Shown: positions 44,413 to 53,315, counted from the stretch's first letter. The stretch: 64,000 bases of DNA from Frateuria_A sp035943815 (GCF_035943815.1 NZ_DASZBU010000012.1:256968-320967), one strand, 5' to 3'. The notes: generated by a model from the sequence alone, not told the origin. Translations and numbers: made by a program.

Positions 44413-46309
44413 ATGGATCGGACTCATCCACCCGCGTTTCGCCGTGGTCGCACACGACCTGGCGATGGCCGGCTTCGCCTGGTGGATCGCCAAGGCACTG
44501 CGCTATGCCACCGCGCCGGGCCAGGGGAGCAGCTTCGATGCGCTCGAGTTTCCCATCGTGCTGGCGATCCAGGGGCTCATCTTCACCTGGACGGGCTTGT
44601 ACAAGGGCGTATGGCGCTTCGCCAGCCTGCCGGACCTGTGGAACATCCTCAAAGCTGCGGTAGGTGGCGCGCTCGGCATCGCCCTGGCGCTGTTCGTATA
44701 CGAGCGCCTGGAAGGCGTGCCGCGATCGGTGCTACTGCTCTACCCGGTGGCGTTGACTCTCCTGCTGGGCGTGCCGCGCCTTGCCTACCGGTTCTGGAAG
44801 GACAGCCGGCTGGACCTGTTCAGTGCACGCTCCTCCAGGCGCGTGTTGATCGTCGGCGCAGACCGCGCGGGCGAGGCGCTTTCACGCGACTTGCGCCGGG
44901 ACGGCACCTACAGCGTCATTGGCTTCGTCGACGACAAGACCAGCCTTCGGGGTGCCTCGATCAACGGCCACCCGGTGCTGGGCAGCATCGACCAACTGCC
45001 TGAGCTGGCACGCGAGGCTGCGGCCGAAATGCTGCTGATCGCCTTGCCTGCCGCCACCACGGGCGAGATGCGCCGCGTAGTGGAACTGTGCGACCAGACC
45101 GGCCTGCCATACCGCACGGTGCCGAGGTTGGAAGACGTCGTCGCCGGCCGCGCCCAGTTCAACGAAATAAAGGAAGTCGCAATCGAAGACCTGCTCGGCC
45201 GCGATGCCGTCGAACTGGACTGGACTGCTATCCGCGAAACCCTGACCGGCCGGCGCGTGCTGGTCACCGGCGGCGGCGGCTCGATCGGTTCGGAACTTTG
45301 TCGCCAGGTCGCCCGATTGGGTGCGCACGCGCTGACCATCGTGGAGCAGAGCGAGTACAACCTCTATCGCATCGGCAAGGAGCTGCGCAGCGATTATCCC
45401 GAATTGCTGCTGGAGTGCGTGCTGTGTGACTGCGGCGACCGCATGGCGATGCACAAGGCCTTCGCCGAGAGTAGGCCGCAGGTGGTCTTCCACGCGGCCG
45501 CGTACAAGCACGTTCCGATGCTGCAGAAGCAGCTGCGCGCCGCGTTCCGCAACAATGTGCTGGGTACCCGCACGGTGGCGGATCTGGCCAACGAGTTCCA
45601 GGTCGAGTGCTTCGTGCTGATCTCCACCGACAAGGCGGTCAATCCCACCAGCGTGATGGGCGCCTGCAAGCGCGTGGCGGAAATCTACTGCCAGAACCTC
45701 AACGCCCAGTCGAATACCCACTTCATCACGGTGCGGTTCGGCAACGTGCTCGACTCGGCCGGGTCGGTCGTGCCGCTGTTCCGCCAGCAGATTCGCGACG
45801 GCGGTCCCGTCACCATCACGCACCCGGAAATCACCCGCTACTTCATGACGATTCCCGAGGCTTGCCAGCTGATCCTGCAGGCAGCCTGCCTGGGCCAAGG
45901 CGGCGAGATTTTCGCGCTGGACATGGGTGAGCCGGTGAAGATCCGTGATCTTGCCGAACAAATGATCCGCCTGGCGGGAAAGAAGCCGGGGACCGAAGTG
46001 CCGATCATCTACACCGGCCTGCGCGCCGGCGAGAAGTTGTTCGAGGAACTGTTCCATCAGCTGGAAAACTACAGCGCCACCGCGCACGCGAAGATCTTTC
46101 TCGCGCAGCACCGCGAAGTGTCCTGGGAGCTGCTGCAGGCCCTCGTCAACAAGGCCGCCGAAGCCACCGCGGACTACGACGAGGACGAGCTGCGCCGGTG
46201 CGTTTCCAGCCTGTTGCCGTCGTTTCGCTGGAGCGATACGGCGCAGCCGGACAACGTGGTGTCGATCCGGCGTATCGAACCCGCTCGTATCGAGACAGGA
46301 GAGAAGTGA
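44399..46309 (+). CDS. Polysaccharide biosynthesis nucleotide-sugar dehydratase (WbpM/CapD family)
   Basis: A 636-residue membrane protein of the WbpM family, UDP-GlcNAc 4,6-dehydratases making UDP-QuiNAc-type precursors. About four membrane segments lie in residues 10-140, and a first Rossmann region follows (VLIVGADRAGEAL). The catalytic SDR domain has VLVTGGGGSIGSELCRQ, HAAAYKHVPMLQ and the active-site stretch LISTDKAVNPTSVMGACK, where Met-Lys replace the Tyr-Lys of most SDRs. PEITRYFMTIPEA follows. Located between the lipid-sugar transferase and galU, it fits an O-antigen initiation module. Confidence 0.92.
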   Translation: MSPRKWIGLIHPRFAVVAHDLAMAGFAWWIAKALRYATAPGQGSSFDALEFPIVLAIQGLIFTWTGLYKGVWRFASLPDLWNILKAAVGGALGIALALFVYERLEGVPRSVLLLYPVALTLLLGVPRLAYRFWKDSRLDLFSARSSRRVLIVGADRAGEALSRDLRRDGTYSVIGFVDDKTSLRGASINGHPVLGSIDQLPELAREAAAEMLLIALPAATTGEMRRVVELCDQTGLPYRTVPRLEDVVAGRAQFNEIKEVAIEDLLGRDAVELDWTAIRETLTGRRVLVTGGGGSIGSELCRQVARLGAHALTIVEQSEYNLYRIGKELRSDYPELLLECVLCDCGDRMAMHKAFAESRPQVVFHAAAYKHVPMLQKQLRAAFRNNVLGTRTVADLANEFQVECFVLISTDKAVNPTSVMGACKRVAEIYCQNLNAQSNTHFITVRFGNVLDSAGSVVPLFRQQIRDGGPVTITHPEITRYFMTIPEACQLILQAACLGQGGEIFALDMGEPVKIRDLAEQMIRLAGKKPGTEVPIIYTGLRAGEKLFEELFHQLENYSATAHAKIFLAQHREVSWELLQALVNKAAEATADYDEDELRRCVSSLLPSFRWSDTAQPDNVVSIRRIEPARIETGEK

Positions 46310-47182
46310 GTGACCAAGCCGTTGCGCAAAGTGGTGTTTCCCGTGGCCGGGTTGGGCACGCGTTTCCTGCCGGCCACCAAGGTGGTCGCCAAGGAAATGC
46401 TGCCGGTGCTGGACAAGCCCCTGATCCAGTACGCAGTCGATGAAGCGGTGGACGCCGGTGCCGACACTCTGGTGTTCGTCACCAACCGCTACAAGCACGC
46501 CATTGCCGACTATTTCGACAAGGCGTACGAACTGGAAGCCAAGCTGGAGGAAAAGGGCAAGGACGAACTGCTTGCCCTGGTGCAGGGCACCCTGCCGTCC
46601 AACGTGCGCGCTGTCTTCGTCACCCAGCCGGAGGCCCACGGCCTGGGGCACGCGGTGCTCTGCGCCAAGCCGGTGGTCGGCAACGAGCCGTTCGGCATCA
46701 TCCTCCCCGACGACCTGATCTGGAATCGAGGCAAGGGTGCGCTGGGGCAGATGGCAGCGCTGGCCGAGGCGGAAAATGCCGGCGTCATCGCGGTCGAAGA
46801 AGTACCGCACGACCAGACCGACAAGTACGGCATCGTCGACGCCGAGCCGATCGACCAGCGAAGCGCGCGAATCCGCTACATGGTGGAAAAGCCCAAGCCG
46901 GCCGATGCGCCGTCCAACCTGGCGGTGGTCGGGCGCTACGTGCTGCCCGGGCGCATCTTCGAGTTGCTGGAGCAGACCGAACCCGGCGCCGGCGGTGAGA
47001 TCCAGCTCACCGACGCCATCGAGGCCTTGTTGACCGAGCACGGCAAGGTGCTTGCGTACCGTTTCGAAGGCACCCGCTTCGATTGCGGCAACAAGGCCGG
47101 CCTGGTGCGCGCCACCATGCACATGGCCATGCAGGATCCCAAGCTCGCGCCGGTCGTACGCGAGTTTGCCGCGCAGCTTTAA
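46310..47182 (+). CDS. galU: UTP--glucose-1-phosphate uridylyltransferase
   Basis: A 290-residue GalU making UDP-glucose for LPS, capsule and osmoprotectants. It has the nucleotidyltransferase start VVFPVAGLGTRFLPATK with KEMLPVLDKPLIQYAVDEA, then FGIILPDDLI, the KYGIVD block and EKPKPADAPSNLAVVGRY in part. The start is GTG immediately after the dehydratase stop (no gap), so it is coupled in the same operon. A strong hairpin follows. Confidence 0.96.
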   Translation: MTKPLRKVVFPVAGLGTRFLPATKVVAKEMLPVLDKPLIQYAVDEAVDAGADTLVFVTNRYKHAIADYFDKAYELEAKLEEKGKDELLALVQGTLPSNVRAVFVTQPEAHGLGHAVLCAKPVVGNEPFGIILPDDLIWNRGKGALGQMAALAEAENAGVIAVEEVPHDQTDKYGIVDAEPIDQRSARIRYMVEKPKPADAPSNLAVVGRYVLPGRIFELLEQTEPGAGGEIQLTDAIEALLTEHGKVLAYRFEGTRFDCGNKAGLVRATMHMAMQDPKLAPVVREFAAQL

Positions 47183-47192
47183 CGCTCGACTT

Positions 47193-47219
47193 GCGCTCTT
47201 CCCCCCAGGGGAAGAGCGC
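47193..47219 (+). terminator. Perfect hairpin after galU
   Basis: Twelve-base perfect arms GCGCTCTTCCCC (47193-47204) and GGGGAAGAGCGC (47208-47219) with a 3-base loop. No T-tract follows, so it is a probable terminator or 3'-end stabiliser. The rest of the 241-base gap before the next gene shows nothing else recognisable. Confidence 0.6.
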
Positions 47220-47423
47220 TCCCGCGGCCAGGCACTCGTTTCAGTTCCCATGGCGGGCAGGGACGGCGCAGGCACCTAGGGGGGATCGGCGTTTTCGGGC
47301 GGGCATGGGCGGTCAGCCCTGCAATGGCGCACGAACGATGGCCCGGCGCATGCGGAAGAAACCCCCGTCGAATGAGGCCGCACGCCTGCGATATGCTCGG
47401 TCGTCGCCCGACGTGCCCTAGCC

Positions 47424-48713
47424 ATGACGCAGTCGCCCGCCATTTCCTACTACCGCGCCACGGCCATGCCGTACGCACCGTATGCGCCGCTCGAGGGCGC
47501 GACGGAGGCGCGCGTGGTGGTGGTCGGCGGCGGTTTCGCTGGCCTCAACACCGCATTGGGGCTGGCCGAGCGTGGCGTGTCGGACGTGCTGCTGCTGGAG
47601 CGCGAGCAGATCGGCCATGGCGCCTCAGGGCGCAATGGCGGCTTCGTGTTCGCGGGCTTTTCGCTGGGTGAGCAGGCCTTGCTCGGGCAACTCGGCGAGG
47701 CGCGAGCGCGGGCCTTGTTCCGGCGCACGATCGACGGCGTGCACCGCATCCGTCGACGGATCGCCGACTACGCGATCGCTTGCGATGCGGTGGACGAAGG
47801 CGTGATCTGGGCCAATTGGTTCCGCGATCCCGGGGTTCTGCGCGCGCGCCGGCAGTTGCTGGCCAAGCACTACGGCGTGGACTGGGAGTGGTTGCCGGAA
47901 GCCGAGCTGCGAGAGCGCATCCACAGTACGCGCTACCACGACGGCTTGTTCGAACGCGACGCGCTGCACCTGCACCCGCTCAACTATGCCATCGGCCTGG
48001 CTGCCGCCGCGGCGGGGCAGGGCGTGCGCATCCACGAACACAGCGGCGTACGCCATCTGCAGCGCGTCGGCGATCGCTGGCGTGTGCGGACCACTTCGGG
48101 CGAAGTGCTTGCCGAGCAGGTGGTACTGGCGTGTGGAGGCTACCTGGCGGGCCTGGAGCGCAGCATCGATCGCGCGGTGTTGCCCATCGCCACCTACGTG
48201 ATGGTGACCGAGCCGCTGGGCGATCGCCTGGCCGATTGCCTGGCCACGCGCGCGGCCATCTACGACACACGCTTCGCCTTCGACTACTACCGGCCGTTGC
48301 CGGATACGCGGCTGCTCTGGGGTGGTCGAATCTCGGTGCTCGACCGCTCCCCGCGTGGGGTGCAGCGGCTGCTGCGGCGCGACCTGCTGCGCGTGTTCCC
48401 GCAGCTCGAGCAGGTGCGCGTCGACTACGCCTGGTCGGGCCTGATGAGCTACGCCCGCCACCAGATGCCGCAGATCGGCGGACGCGGGGACGGCCTGTGG
48501 TGGGCGCAGGCCTTCGGCGGCCATGGCCTCAGTTCGACCTGCGCGGCGGGCGAGCTGCTGGCGGCGGCGATTGCCGAGGGCGATCCGGCCTGGCGCGAGT
48601 TTGCCGACTATGGCCTGGCATCGACCCACCGGCCGCTGGGTTTCCTGGCCGCGCAGGCGAGCTACTGGCGGGCGGAGTTGCAGGATTGGTTCAAGACAAG
48701 GCTGGAAGGATGA
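47424..48713 (+). CDS. FAD-dependent amino-acid/amine oxidase of the DAO (PuuB-like) family
   Basis: A 429-residue flavoprotein. The FAD-binding motif is VVVVGGGFAGLNTALGLAERG (core GGGFAG, about residues 35-40). GASGRNGGFVFAGFS is typical of the PuuB/OrdL subgroup. LHPLNYAIGLAAAA and a C-terminal WSGLMSYARHQMPQIG then GGHGLSSTCAAGELLA complete the DAO pattern. Relatives oxidise gamma-glutamylputrescine or D-amino acids; substrate cannot be told. Its stop overlaps the csaA-like start (ATGA), placing it in a three-gene unit with a CsaA-like protein and a GNAT remnant. Confidence 0.85.
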   Translation: MTQSPAISYYRATAMPYAPYAPLEGATEARVVVVGGGFAGLNTALGLAERGVSDVLLLEREQIGHGASGRNGGFVFAGFSLGEQALLGQLGEARARALFRRTIDGVHRIRRRIADYAIACDAVDEGVIWANWFRDPGVLRARRQLLAKHYGVDWEWLPEAELRERIHSTRYHDGLFERDALHLHPLNYAIGLAAAAAGQGVRIHEHSGVRHLQRVGDRWRVRTTSGEVLAEQVVLACGGYLAGLERSIDRAVLPIATYVMVTEPLGDRLADCLATRAAIYDTRFAFDYYRPLPDTRLLWGGRISVLDRSPRGVQRLLRRDLLRVFPQLEQVRVDYAWSGLMSYARHQMPQIGGRGDGLWWAQAFGGHGLSSTCAAGELLAAAIAEGDPAWREFADYGLASTHRPLGFLAAQASYWRAELQDWFKTRLEG

Positions 48714-49051
48714 CGGACGTGCAAGAGATCAGCTGGGCTGACTTCGAGAAGGTGTTGATCGTGGCCGGCACCATCGTGCGCGTGGAACCCTTTCCCGAGG
48801 CGCGCAAGCCGGCGTGGAAGGTGTGGGCCGACTTCGGCCCCTACGGCGAGCGCAAGACCAGCGCGCAGATCGCCGCGCTGTATTCGCCCGAGCAACTGCT
48901 CGGCAGGCAGATCGTGGGCGTGCTCAACTTTCCCGAAAAGCAGATCGGACCCTTCCGCTCGCAGTTCCTGCTGACCGGGTTCCACACCGATGCTGGCGTA
49001 GTCGTCACCACGGTGGAGCGGCCGGTGCCCAACGGCGCGCGGCTGGCGTGA
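48710..49051 (+). CDS. CsaA-like tRNA-binding domain protein
   Basis: A 113-residue OB-fold protein resembling CsaA and the C-terminal domain of methionyl-tRNA synthetase. It has DFEKVLIVAGTIVRVEPFPEARKPAWKV in short FPEARKPAWK, RKTSAQIAALYSPEQLLGRQ in part, and VLNFPEKQIGPFRSQFL. CsaA of Bacillus has secretion chaperone activity; bacterial homologues of this size bind tRNA-like RNA. It overlaps the oxidase gene by four bases and the GNAT remnant by four (GTGA). Confidence 0.88.
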   Translation: MTDVQEISWADFEKVLIVAGTIVRVEPFPEARKPAWKVWADFGPYGERKTSAQIAALYSPEQLLGRQIVGVLNFPEKQIGPFRSQFLLTGFHTDAGVVVTTVERPVPNGARLA

Positions 49052-49440
49052 ACGCGCCGCGTGCGGTGCGCACCTCCGATGCGGGGCGGATCGCGCGGCT
49101 GTCGGGCGAGCTGCAGTATCCGGTGGACGCGACGGCCATGGCCGCGCGGCTGGGCGGCCTCATCGGCGACCCGCGCCATTGCGTGCGCGTGATCGACGGA
49201 GAGGGACGCCTGGCGGACTGGATCGCTGCCGAGCGGCGCCTGGGCCTGGTGGTCGACGGTGCGAACCGCCGGGATAGCGTGGGGCATTGGTCGCTGCCGC
49301 CGAGGCCTGGGCAGGGAGCGGGGCTCGGAGTGGGGGTCGTACGTTCGAACGTGCAGCGCCAAGCCGCGCATCCGTTCTCCGAGAGGCTGGGTTACGTGCG
49401 GCAGAAGAGCCAGCATGTCTACGCCAGGCGTCTGGGTTGA
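49048..49440 (+). pseudogene. GNAT N-acetyltransferase, probably damaged by compensating frameshifts and a deletion
   Basis: The open frame of 130 residues starts like a GNAT protein (RIARLSGELQYPVDATAMAARL, in part) and ends like one (VRSNVQRQAAHPFSERLGY). The middle is abnormal. After AERRLGLVVDGANRRDSVG, where acetyl-CoA motif A (RRxGVGxxL) should continue, the frame reads HWSLPPRPGQG. The neighbouring frame from about 49286 gives the expected LVAAAEAWAG. Two opposite shifts therefore seem to bracket 49283-49345. About ten residues of the preceding strand also look missing. The protein is probably inactive, although the reading frame remains open. Confidence 0.6.
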
Positions 49441-49503
49441 ACGGCTACACGGGGACGCTGCTGCGGCTGGGGTCGCTTTCGGCAGTCGAAGCGGGCAGGG
49501 TCT

Positions 49504-50301
49504 TCAGGTGGCGACCGCTTGCACGAGCACGGCCCCGCTCCCGTGCATCGCCTCCACACCGGTAGCCAGGTCCGCCTGCGTGTCGTCATGCACGACCGCC
49601 AGTGCCTCGGCTGCCCCATCCGTCGCCACCACGTCCAGCAACTGGATCGCGGGCTGACCGTCCACTTCCAGTACGTCCCCCGGCGCCAGCGCGCGCGACA
49701 GCCGCAGGTGATGCAGGTGCCGCTTGCTGCCGCCGCGATAGTGCATGCGTGCGACGATTTCCTGGCCCGGGTAGCAACCCTTGTCCAGCGCCGTGGCACC
49801 CAGCTTACCCAGATCCAGCCAGGCCGGCAGCAAGCCATCGGCGCCGCCCGGCGGAAGCCACGGCCAGCCGGCGCGAAGCTGCGGCAGGCGCCACTCGTCG
49901 TCCGCTTGGTTGGCCAGCTTCAGGCCATGTGAGCCGCATCCCAGTACAAGGGTGTCCTCCTGCGCGGCGACGGCATGCACAGCCATGGCCGTCGTGGTCG
50001 ACAGCTGCCGCACCGGCAGGGCGGCCACGTGCACCTTGGCGCGGAACACGTAGCGCTGCAGTTCGGCGGCCAGCGCCTGGGCTTCTCCGCCACGCAGCAG
50101 CAACCGCAAGCGCTGCCCATCCAGCCGCACCAGGTGGAACAGCGCACGCACACGCCCCTGTGCATCGAGCCAGGCGCTGAACTGCCATTGGCCATCGGCG
50201 AGCGAGGCGAGATTGCTGCTGAATTGCGCTTGCGCGAATGCGATCGCGTCCGCGCCTTCGAGGGAGACCAGCTCGGCGTTGTAGGTGCTTGGCATGCGCA
50301 T
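49504..50301 (-). CDS. ygfZ: tRNA-modifying / iron-sulfur assembly protein YgfZ (folate-binding)
   Basis: A 265-residue YgfZ. The diagnostic motif K-G-C-Y-x-G-Q-E is present (DKGCYPGQEIVARMHYRG, about residue 182). The fold is GcvT-like and binds folate; the protein supports [4Fe-4S] enzymes such as MiaB and, in eukaryotic homologues, complex II-related cluster assembly. The N-terminal part has VSLEGADAIAFAQAQFSSNL in part. It is divergent from the complex II genes, with the DUF1674 gene 107 bases away. A start six bases later (MPSTY) is also possible. Confidence 0.92.
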   Translation of the reverse strand: MRMPSTYNAELVSLEGADAIAFAQAQFSSNLASLADGQWQFSAWLDAQGRVRALFHLVRLDGQRLRLLLRGGEAQALAAELQRYVFRAKVHVAALPVRQLSTTTAMAVHAVAAQEDTLVLGCGSHGLKLANQADDEWRLPQLRAGWPWLPPGGADGLLPAWLDLGKLGATALDKGCYPGQEIVARMHYRGGSKRHLHHLRLSRALAPGDVLEVDGQPAIQLLDVVATDGAAEALAVVHDDTQADLATGVEAMHGSGAVLVQAVAT

Positions 50302-50407
50302 GAGATAAGGGAACGCGCCCGTGAAGGCAAGGTGCGGACAGGTTTTCGCTCGGCGGTCAAGGTTGTGCTGCGCGGTCAGCGCGTATTACGCTTCCGCGGC
50401 TTTACTT

Positions 50408-50575
50408 ATGTCCGAGACCTCCTCCCAAACCGAACCTGCCCCTGCTTCCGCGTCTGCGGAGCAAGCTGCCGTGCCCGCGCGGCCGGCTCAGGGCGAGGTA
50501 CGGACGGAGCGTCCGGCGCCGGATCCCACCCGCTACGGCGACTGGGAAAAGAACGGACGCTGCATCGACTTCTGA
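50408..50575 (+). CDS. DUF1674 protein, homologue of succinate dehydrogenase assembly factor 4
   Basis: A 55-residue protein with a low-complexity Pro/Ala/Ser N-terminus and the conserved C-terminal motif PTRYGDWEKNGRCIDF. That motif defines the DUF1674 family, whose eukaryotic member SDHAF4 (Sdh8) protects flavinated SdhA during complex II assembly. Its place 82 bases before sdhC supports the same role in this bacterium, though bacterial function is inferred. The ATG at 50408 is chosen; an upstream frame extension has no homology. It is easily overlooked because of its size. Confidence 0.88.
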   Translation: MSETSSQTEPAPASASAEQAAVPARPAQGEVRTERPAPDPTRYGDWEKNGRCIDF

Positions 50576-50657
50576 TCCGCCCATGGCGGCGCGAGCCGGC
50601 ACGGGCATGGGAAGCGGGCGATCGGGCACCAGCGATTCCACTACACGGATAGCCGCC

Positions 50658-51053
50658 ATGGCAGACACGCGACGACCGCTTTCACCCCACCTCTCCGTCT
50701 ATCGATGGCAGGTGCAGATGGTCACCTCCATCCTGCATCGCGCCACCGGCATCGCCTTGTCCGTGGGTCTGCTGCTGGTCGCCTGGGGGCTCATCGCGCT
50801 GGCCGGCGGGGAAGAGCGCTTCGGCCATTTCACCGCCTTCGTCGCAAGCCCCATCGGCATCATCCTGATGATCGGCTGGAGCTGGTCGTTGTTCTATCAC
50901 CTATGCAACGGTATCCGGCACCTGGTGCAGGATGGCGGCTACGGCTACGAGATCGTGCAGTTCGTGCGCTCGAGCTGGGCCTCGATCATCGTCAGCCTAC
51001 TGTTGACGGCGCTGGTGTGGGCCTGGGTGCTGAAAATGGGGGCCGGGGCATGA
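50658..51053 (+). CDS. sdhC: Succinate dehydrogenase cytochrome b556 subunit
   Basis: A 131-residue membrane anchor of complex II with three membrane segments. It has RPLSPHLSVYRWQVQMVTSILHRATG (family signature, in part SPHLSVYRW and SILHRATG) and the heme-ligand His in YHLCNGIRHLVQD. It binds ubiquinone together with SdhB and SdhD. The ATG at 50658 gives the standard N-terminus. The stop overlaps the sdhD start by four bases (ATGA). Confidence 0.95.
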   Translation: MADTRRPLSPHLSVYRWQVQMVTSILHRATGIALSVGLLLVAWGLIALAGGEERFGHFTAFVASPIGIILMIGWSWSLFYHLCNGIRHLVQDGGYGYEIVQFVRSSWASIIVSLLLTALVWAWVLKMGAGA

Positions 51054-51445
51054 GCGCCTATCCGAAGGAGTACCGCAACCCGCTGAAGAAGGCCCGCGGC
51101 CTGGGCTCGGCCCAGCACGGCGTGAGCCACTGGTGGGTGCAGCGCGTCACCGCCGTCGCGCTCGTCGGCCTGGGTATCTGGCTGGTCTCGCTGGTGCTGC
51201 GCGTGCTGCACGCCGACTACGCCACCGCTCGCGAGCTGGTCGCGCGTCCGTGGAACGCCGTGCTGCTGATCGCCTTCGTGGTCACCGCGTTCTGGCACGC
51301 CGTGCTCGGCCTGCAGGTAGTGATCGAGGACTACGTGCACACCCGCTGGAAGGAAGCGGCGTTGCTGATCGCGATCAAGTTCGTTGCCGTGCTCGCCGCC
51401 CTGGCGGGCTTGCTCGCGGTGCTGCGCATCGCCCTGGGAGCTTAA
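51050..51445 (+). CDS. sdhD: Succinate dehydrogenase hydrophobic membrane anchor
   Basis: A 131-residue anchor with three membrane segments. The N-terminus NPLKKARGLGSAQHGVSHWWVQR (in part) and the heme/quinone region FWHAVLGLQVVIEDYVHT are typical of proteobacterial SdhD. Coupled to sdhC by overlap; sdhA begins five bases after its stop. Confidence 0.94.
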   Translation: MSAYPKEYRNPLKKARGLGSAQHGVSHWWVQRVTAVALVGLGIWLVSLVLRVLHADYATARELVARPWNAVLLIAFVVTAFWHAVLGLQVVIEDYVHTRWKEAALLIAIKFVAVLAALAGLLAVLRIALGA

Positions 51446-51450
51446 GTTCG

Positions 51451-53238
51451 ATGGAAGCCTACAAGGTTCAGCAACACAAGTACGACGTGATCGTGGTCGG
51501 CGCCGGCGGCGCGGGCCTGCGCGCCACCTTCGGACTGGCCGAGAAGGGCTTGAAGGCCGCCTGCATCACCAAGGTCTTCCCCACCCGCTCGCACACCGTG
51601 GCGGCGCAGGGCGGCATCTCCGCGGCCCTCGGCAACATGGGTGAGGACGATTGGCGCTTCCACTACTACGACACCATCAAGGGCTCCGACTGGCTCGGCG
51701 ACCAGGATGCGATCGAGTACATGTGCAAGGAGGCCCCGGCGGCGATCATCGAGCTGGAGCACTACGGCGTGCCCTTCTCGCGTACCGAGGAGGGCAAGAT
51801 CTACCAGCGCCCGTTCGGCGGCATGACCACGCACTACGGCAAGGGCACCGCGCAGCGCACCTGCGCCGCCGCCGACCGCACCGGCCACGCGATCCTGCAC
51901 ACGCTCTACCAGCAGGCGCTGGCGCATGACGCGGCGTTCTTCATCGAATATTTCGCGATCGACCTGATCTTCGACGAGCAGGGCGTCTGCCGCGGCGTGC
52001 TCGCGCTGGACCTGAACGAGGGCACGCTGCACTTCTTCCGCGGCCACGCCGTGGTGCTGGCCACCGGCGGCTACGGCCGTGCCTACTTCAGCGCCACCTC
52101 CGCGCACACCTGCACGGGCGACGGCGGCGGCATGGTGCTGCGTGCGGGCCTGGCGCTGCAGGACATGGAGTTCGTGCAGTTCCACCCGACCGGCATCTAC
52201 GGCGCCGGCTGCCTGATCACCGAGGGCGTGCGCGGCGAGGGCGGCTACCTCACCAATTCCGAGGGCGAGCGCTTCATGGAGCGCTACGCGCCCAGCGCCA
52301 AGGACCTGGCCTCGCGCGACGTGGTCAGCCGCGCGATGACTATCGAAATCCGCGAAGGTCGCGGCGTCGGCGAGCACAAGGACCACATCCATCTCAATCT
52401 GATGCACCTGGGCGCGGACGTGATCCACGAGCGCCTGCCGGGCATCGCCGAGTCGGCGCGCATCTTCGCCGGCGTGGACGTGACCCGCGAGCCGATCCCG
52501 GTCATTCCGACCGTGCACTACAACATGGGCGGCATCCCGACCAACTACCACGGCGAAGTGGTGCAGAAGAAGGGCGACGACGTCGACGCCGTGGTGCCGG
52601 GCCTGTTCGCCATCGGCGAGGCGGCCTGCGTATCGGTGCACGGCGCCAACCGCCTGGGCTCCAACTCGCTGCTGGACCTGGTGGTGTTCGGCCGCGCCGT
52701 GGCCGGCCGTTGCGCCGAGCTGATCAAGCCCGGGTCGCTACATCAGGACGTGCCCGCTAGCATCCTGGACAAGGCGCTGGCCCGCTTCGACGGCCTGCGC
52801 AACGCCAAGGGCAGCAAGCCGACCGCGCAGATCCGCGCGGAGATGCAGCGCACCATGCAGAAGGACGCCGCCGTGTTCCGCACCGGCGAGACGCTGGCCG
52901 AGGGCAAGCGCCGCATCTCCGAGGTCTACGAATCGTTCAAGGACGTCAGCGTCACCGACCGTTCGCTGGTGTGGAACTCCGACCTGATCGAGACGCTGGA
53001 GCTGTCCAACCTGCTGGCGCAGGCGGTGGCCACCATGCACGCGGCCGAACAGCGCCTGGAAAGCCGCGGCGCCCATGCGCGCGAGGACTTCCCCGAGCGC
53101 GACGATGCGCAGTGGATGAAGCACACCCTGGTCACGGTGGACGAGTCCGGCCAGACCAGCTTCGACTTCCGCCCGGTGCATATGTACACGCTGACCGACG
53201 AGGTCGACGTGGTGCCGCCGAAGAAGCGCGTTTACTAA
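51451..53238 (+). CDS. sdhA: Succinate dehydrogenase flavoprotein subunit
   Basis: A 595-residue SdhA. It has FAD-binding VIVVGAGGAGLRATFGLAEKG (core GAGGAG), the covalent-flavin His in FPTRSHTVAAQGGI (about residue 47), active-site FHPTGIYGAGCLITEGVRGEGG in part, and NRLGSNSLLDLVVFGR. The C-terminus VHMYTLTDEVDVVPPKKRVY is complete. It oxidises succinate to fumarate and passes electrons to SdhB. A 77-base gap with two hairpins separates it from sdhB. Confidence 0.97.
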   Translation: MEAYKVQQHKYDVIVVGAGGAGLRATFGLAEKGLKAACITKVFPTRSHTVAAQGGISAALGNMGEDDWRFHYYDTIKGSDWLGDQDAIEYMCKEAPAAIIELEHYGVPFSRTEEGKIYQRPFGGMTTHYGKGTAQRTCAAADRTGHAILHTLYQQALAHDAAFFIEYFAIDLIFDEQGVCRGVLALDLNEGTLHFFRGHAVVLATGGYGRAYFSATSAHTCTGDGGGMVLRAGLALQDMEFVQFHPTGIYGAGCLITEGVRGEGGYLTNSEGERFMERYAPSAKDLASRDVVSRAMTIEIREGRGVGEHKDHIHLNLMHLGADVIHERLPGIAESARIFAGVDVTREPIPVIPTVHYNMGGIPTNYHGEVVQKKGDDVDAVVPGLFAIGEAACVSVHGANRLGSNSLLDLVVFGRAVAGRCAELIKPGSLHQDVPASILDKALARFDGLRNAKGSKPTAQIRAEMQRTMQKDAAVFRTGETLAEGKRRISEVYESFKDVSVTDRSLVWNSDLIETLELSNLLAQAVATMHAAEQRLESRGAHAREDFPERDDAQWMKHTLVTVDESGQTSFDFRPVHMYTLTDEVDVVPPKKRVY

Positions 53239-53247
53239 TTCGAGAGT

Positions 53248-53295
53248 GCGGCCATGGATGGCCGCTTTTTGATTTTCGCGCTCATGGATGAGCGC
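53248..53295 (+). terminator. Twin 8-bp hairpins between sdhA and sdhB
   Basis: GCGGCCAT-GG-ATGGCCGC (53248-53265) is followed by TTTTTGATTTT, a terminator layout, and then GCGCTCAT-GG-ATGAGCGC (53278-53295). Both share the core CATGGATG. They may reduce or stabilise read-through into sdhB, which starts 20 bases later. Confidence 0.65.
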
Positions 53296-53315
53296 ACAGA
53301 CCAAGCGAGGTCACC

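Noticed and set aside
44882..47275. A 797-codon minus-strand frame opposite the dehydratase and galU genes
   Set aside because: The sense-strand genes have full family motifs; the antisense frame is only a GC-related artefact.
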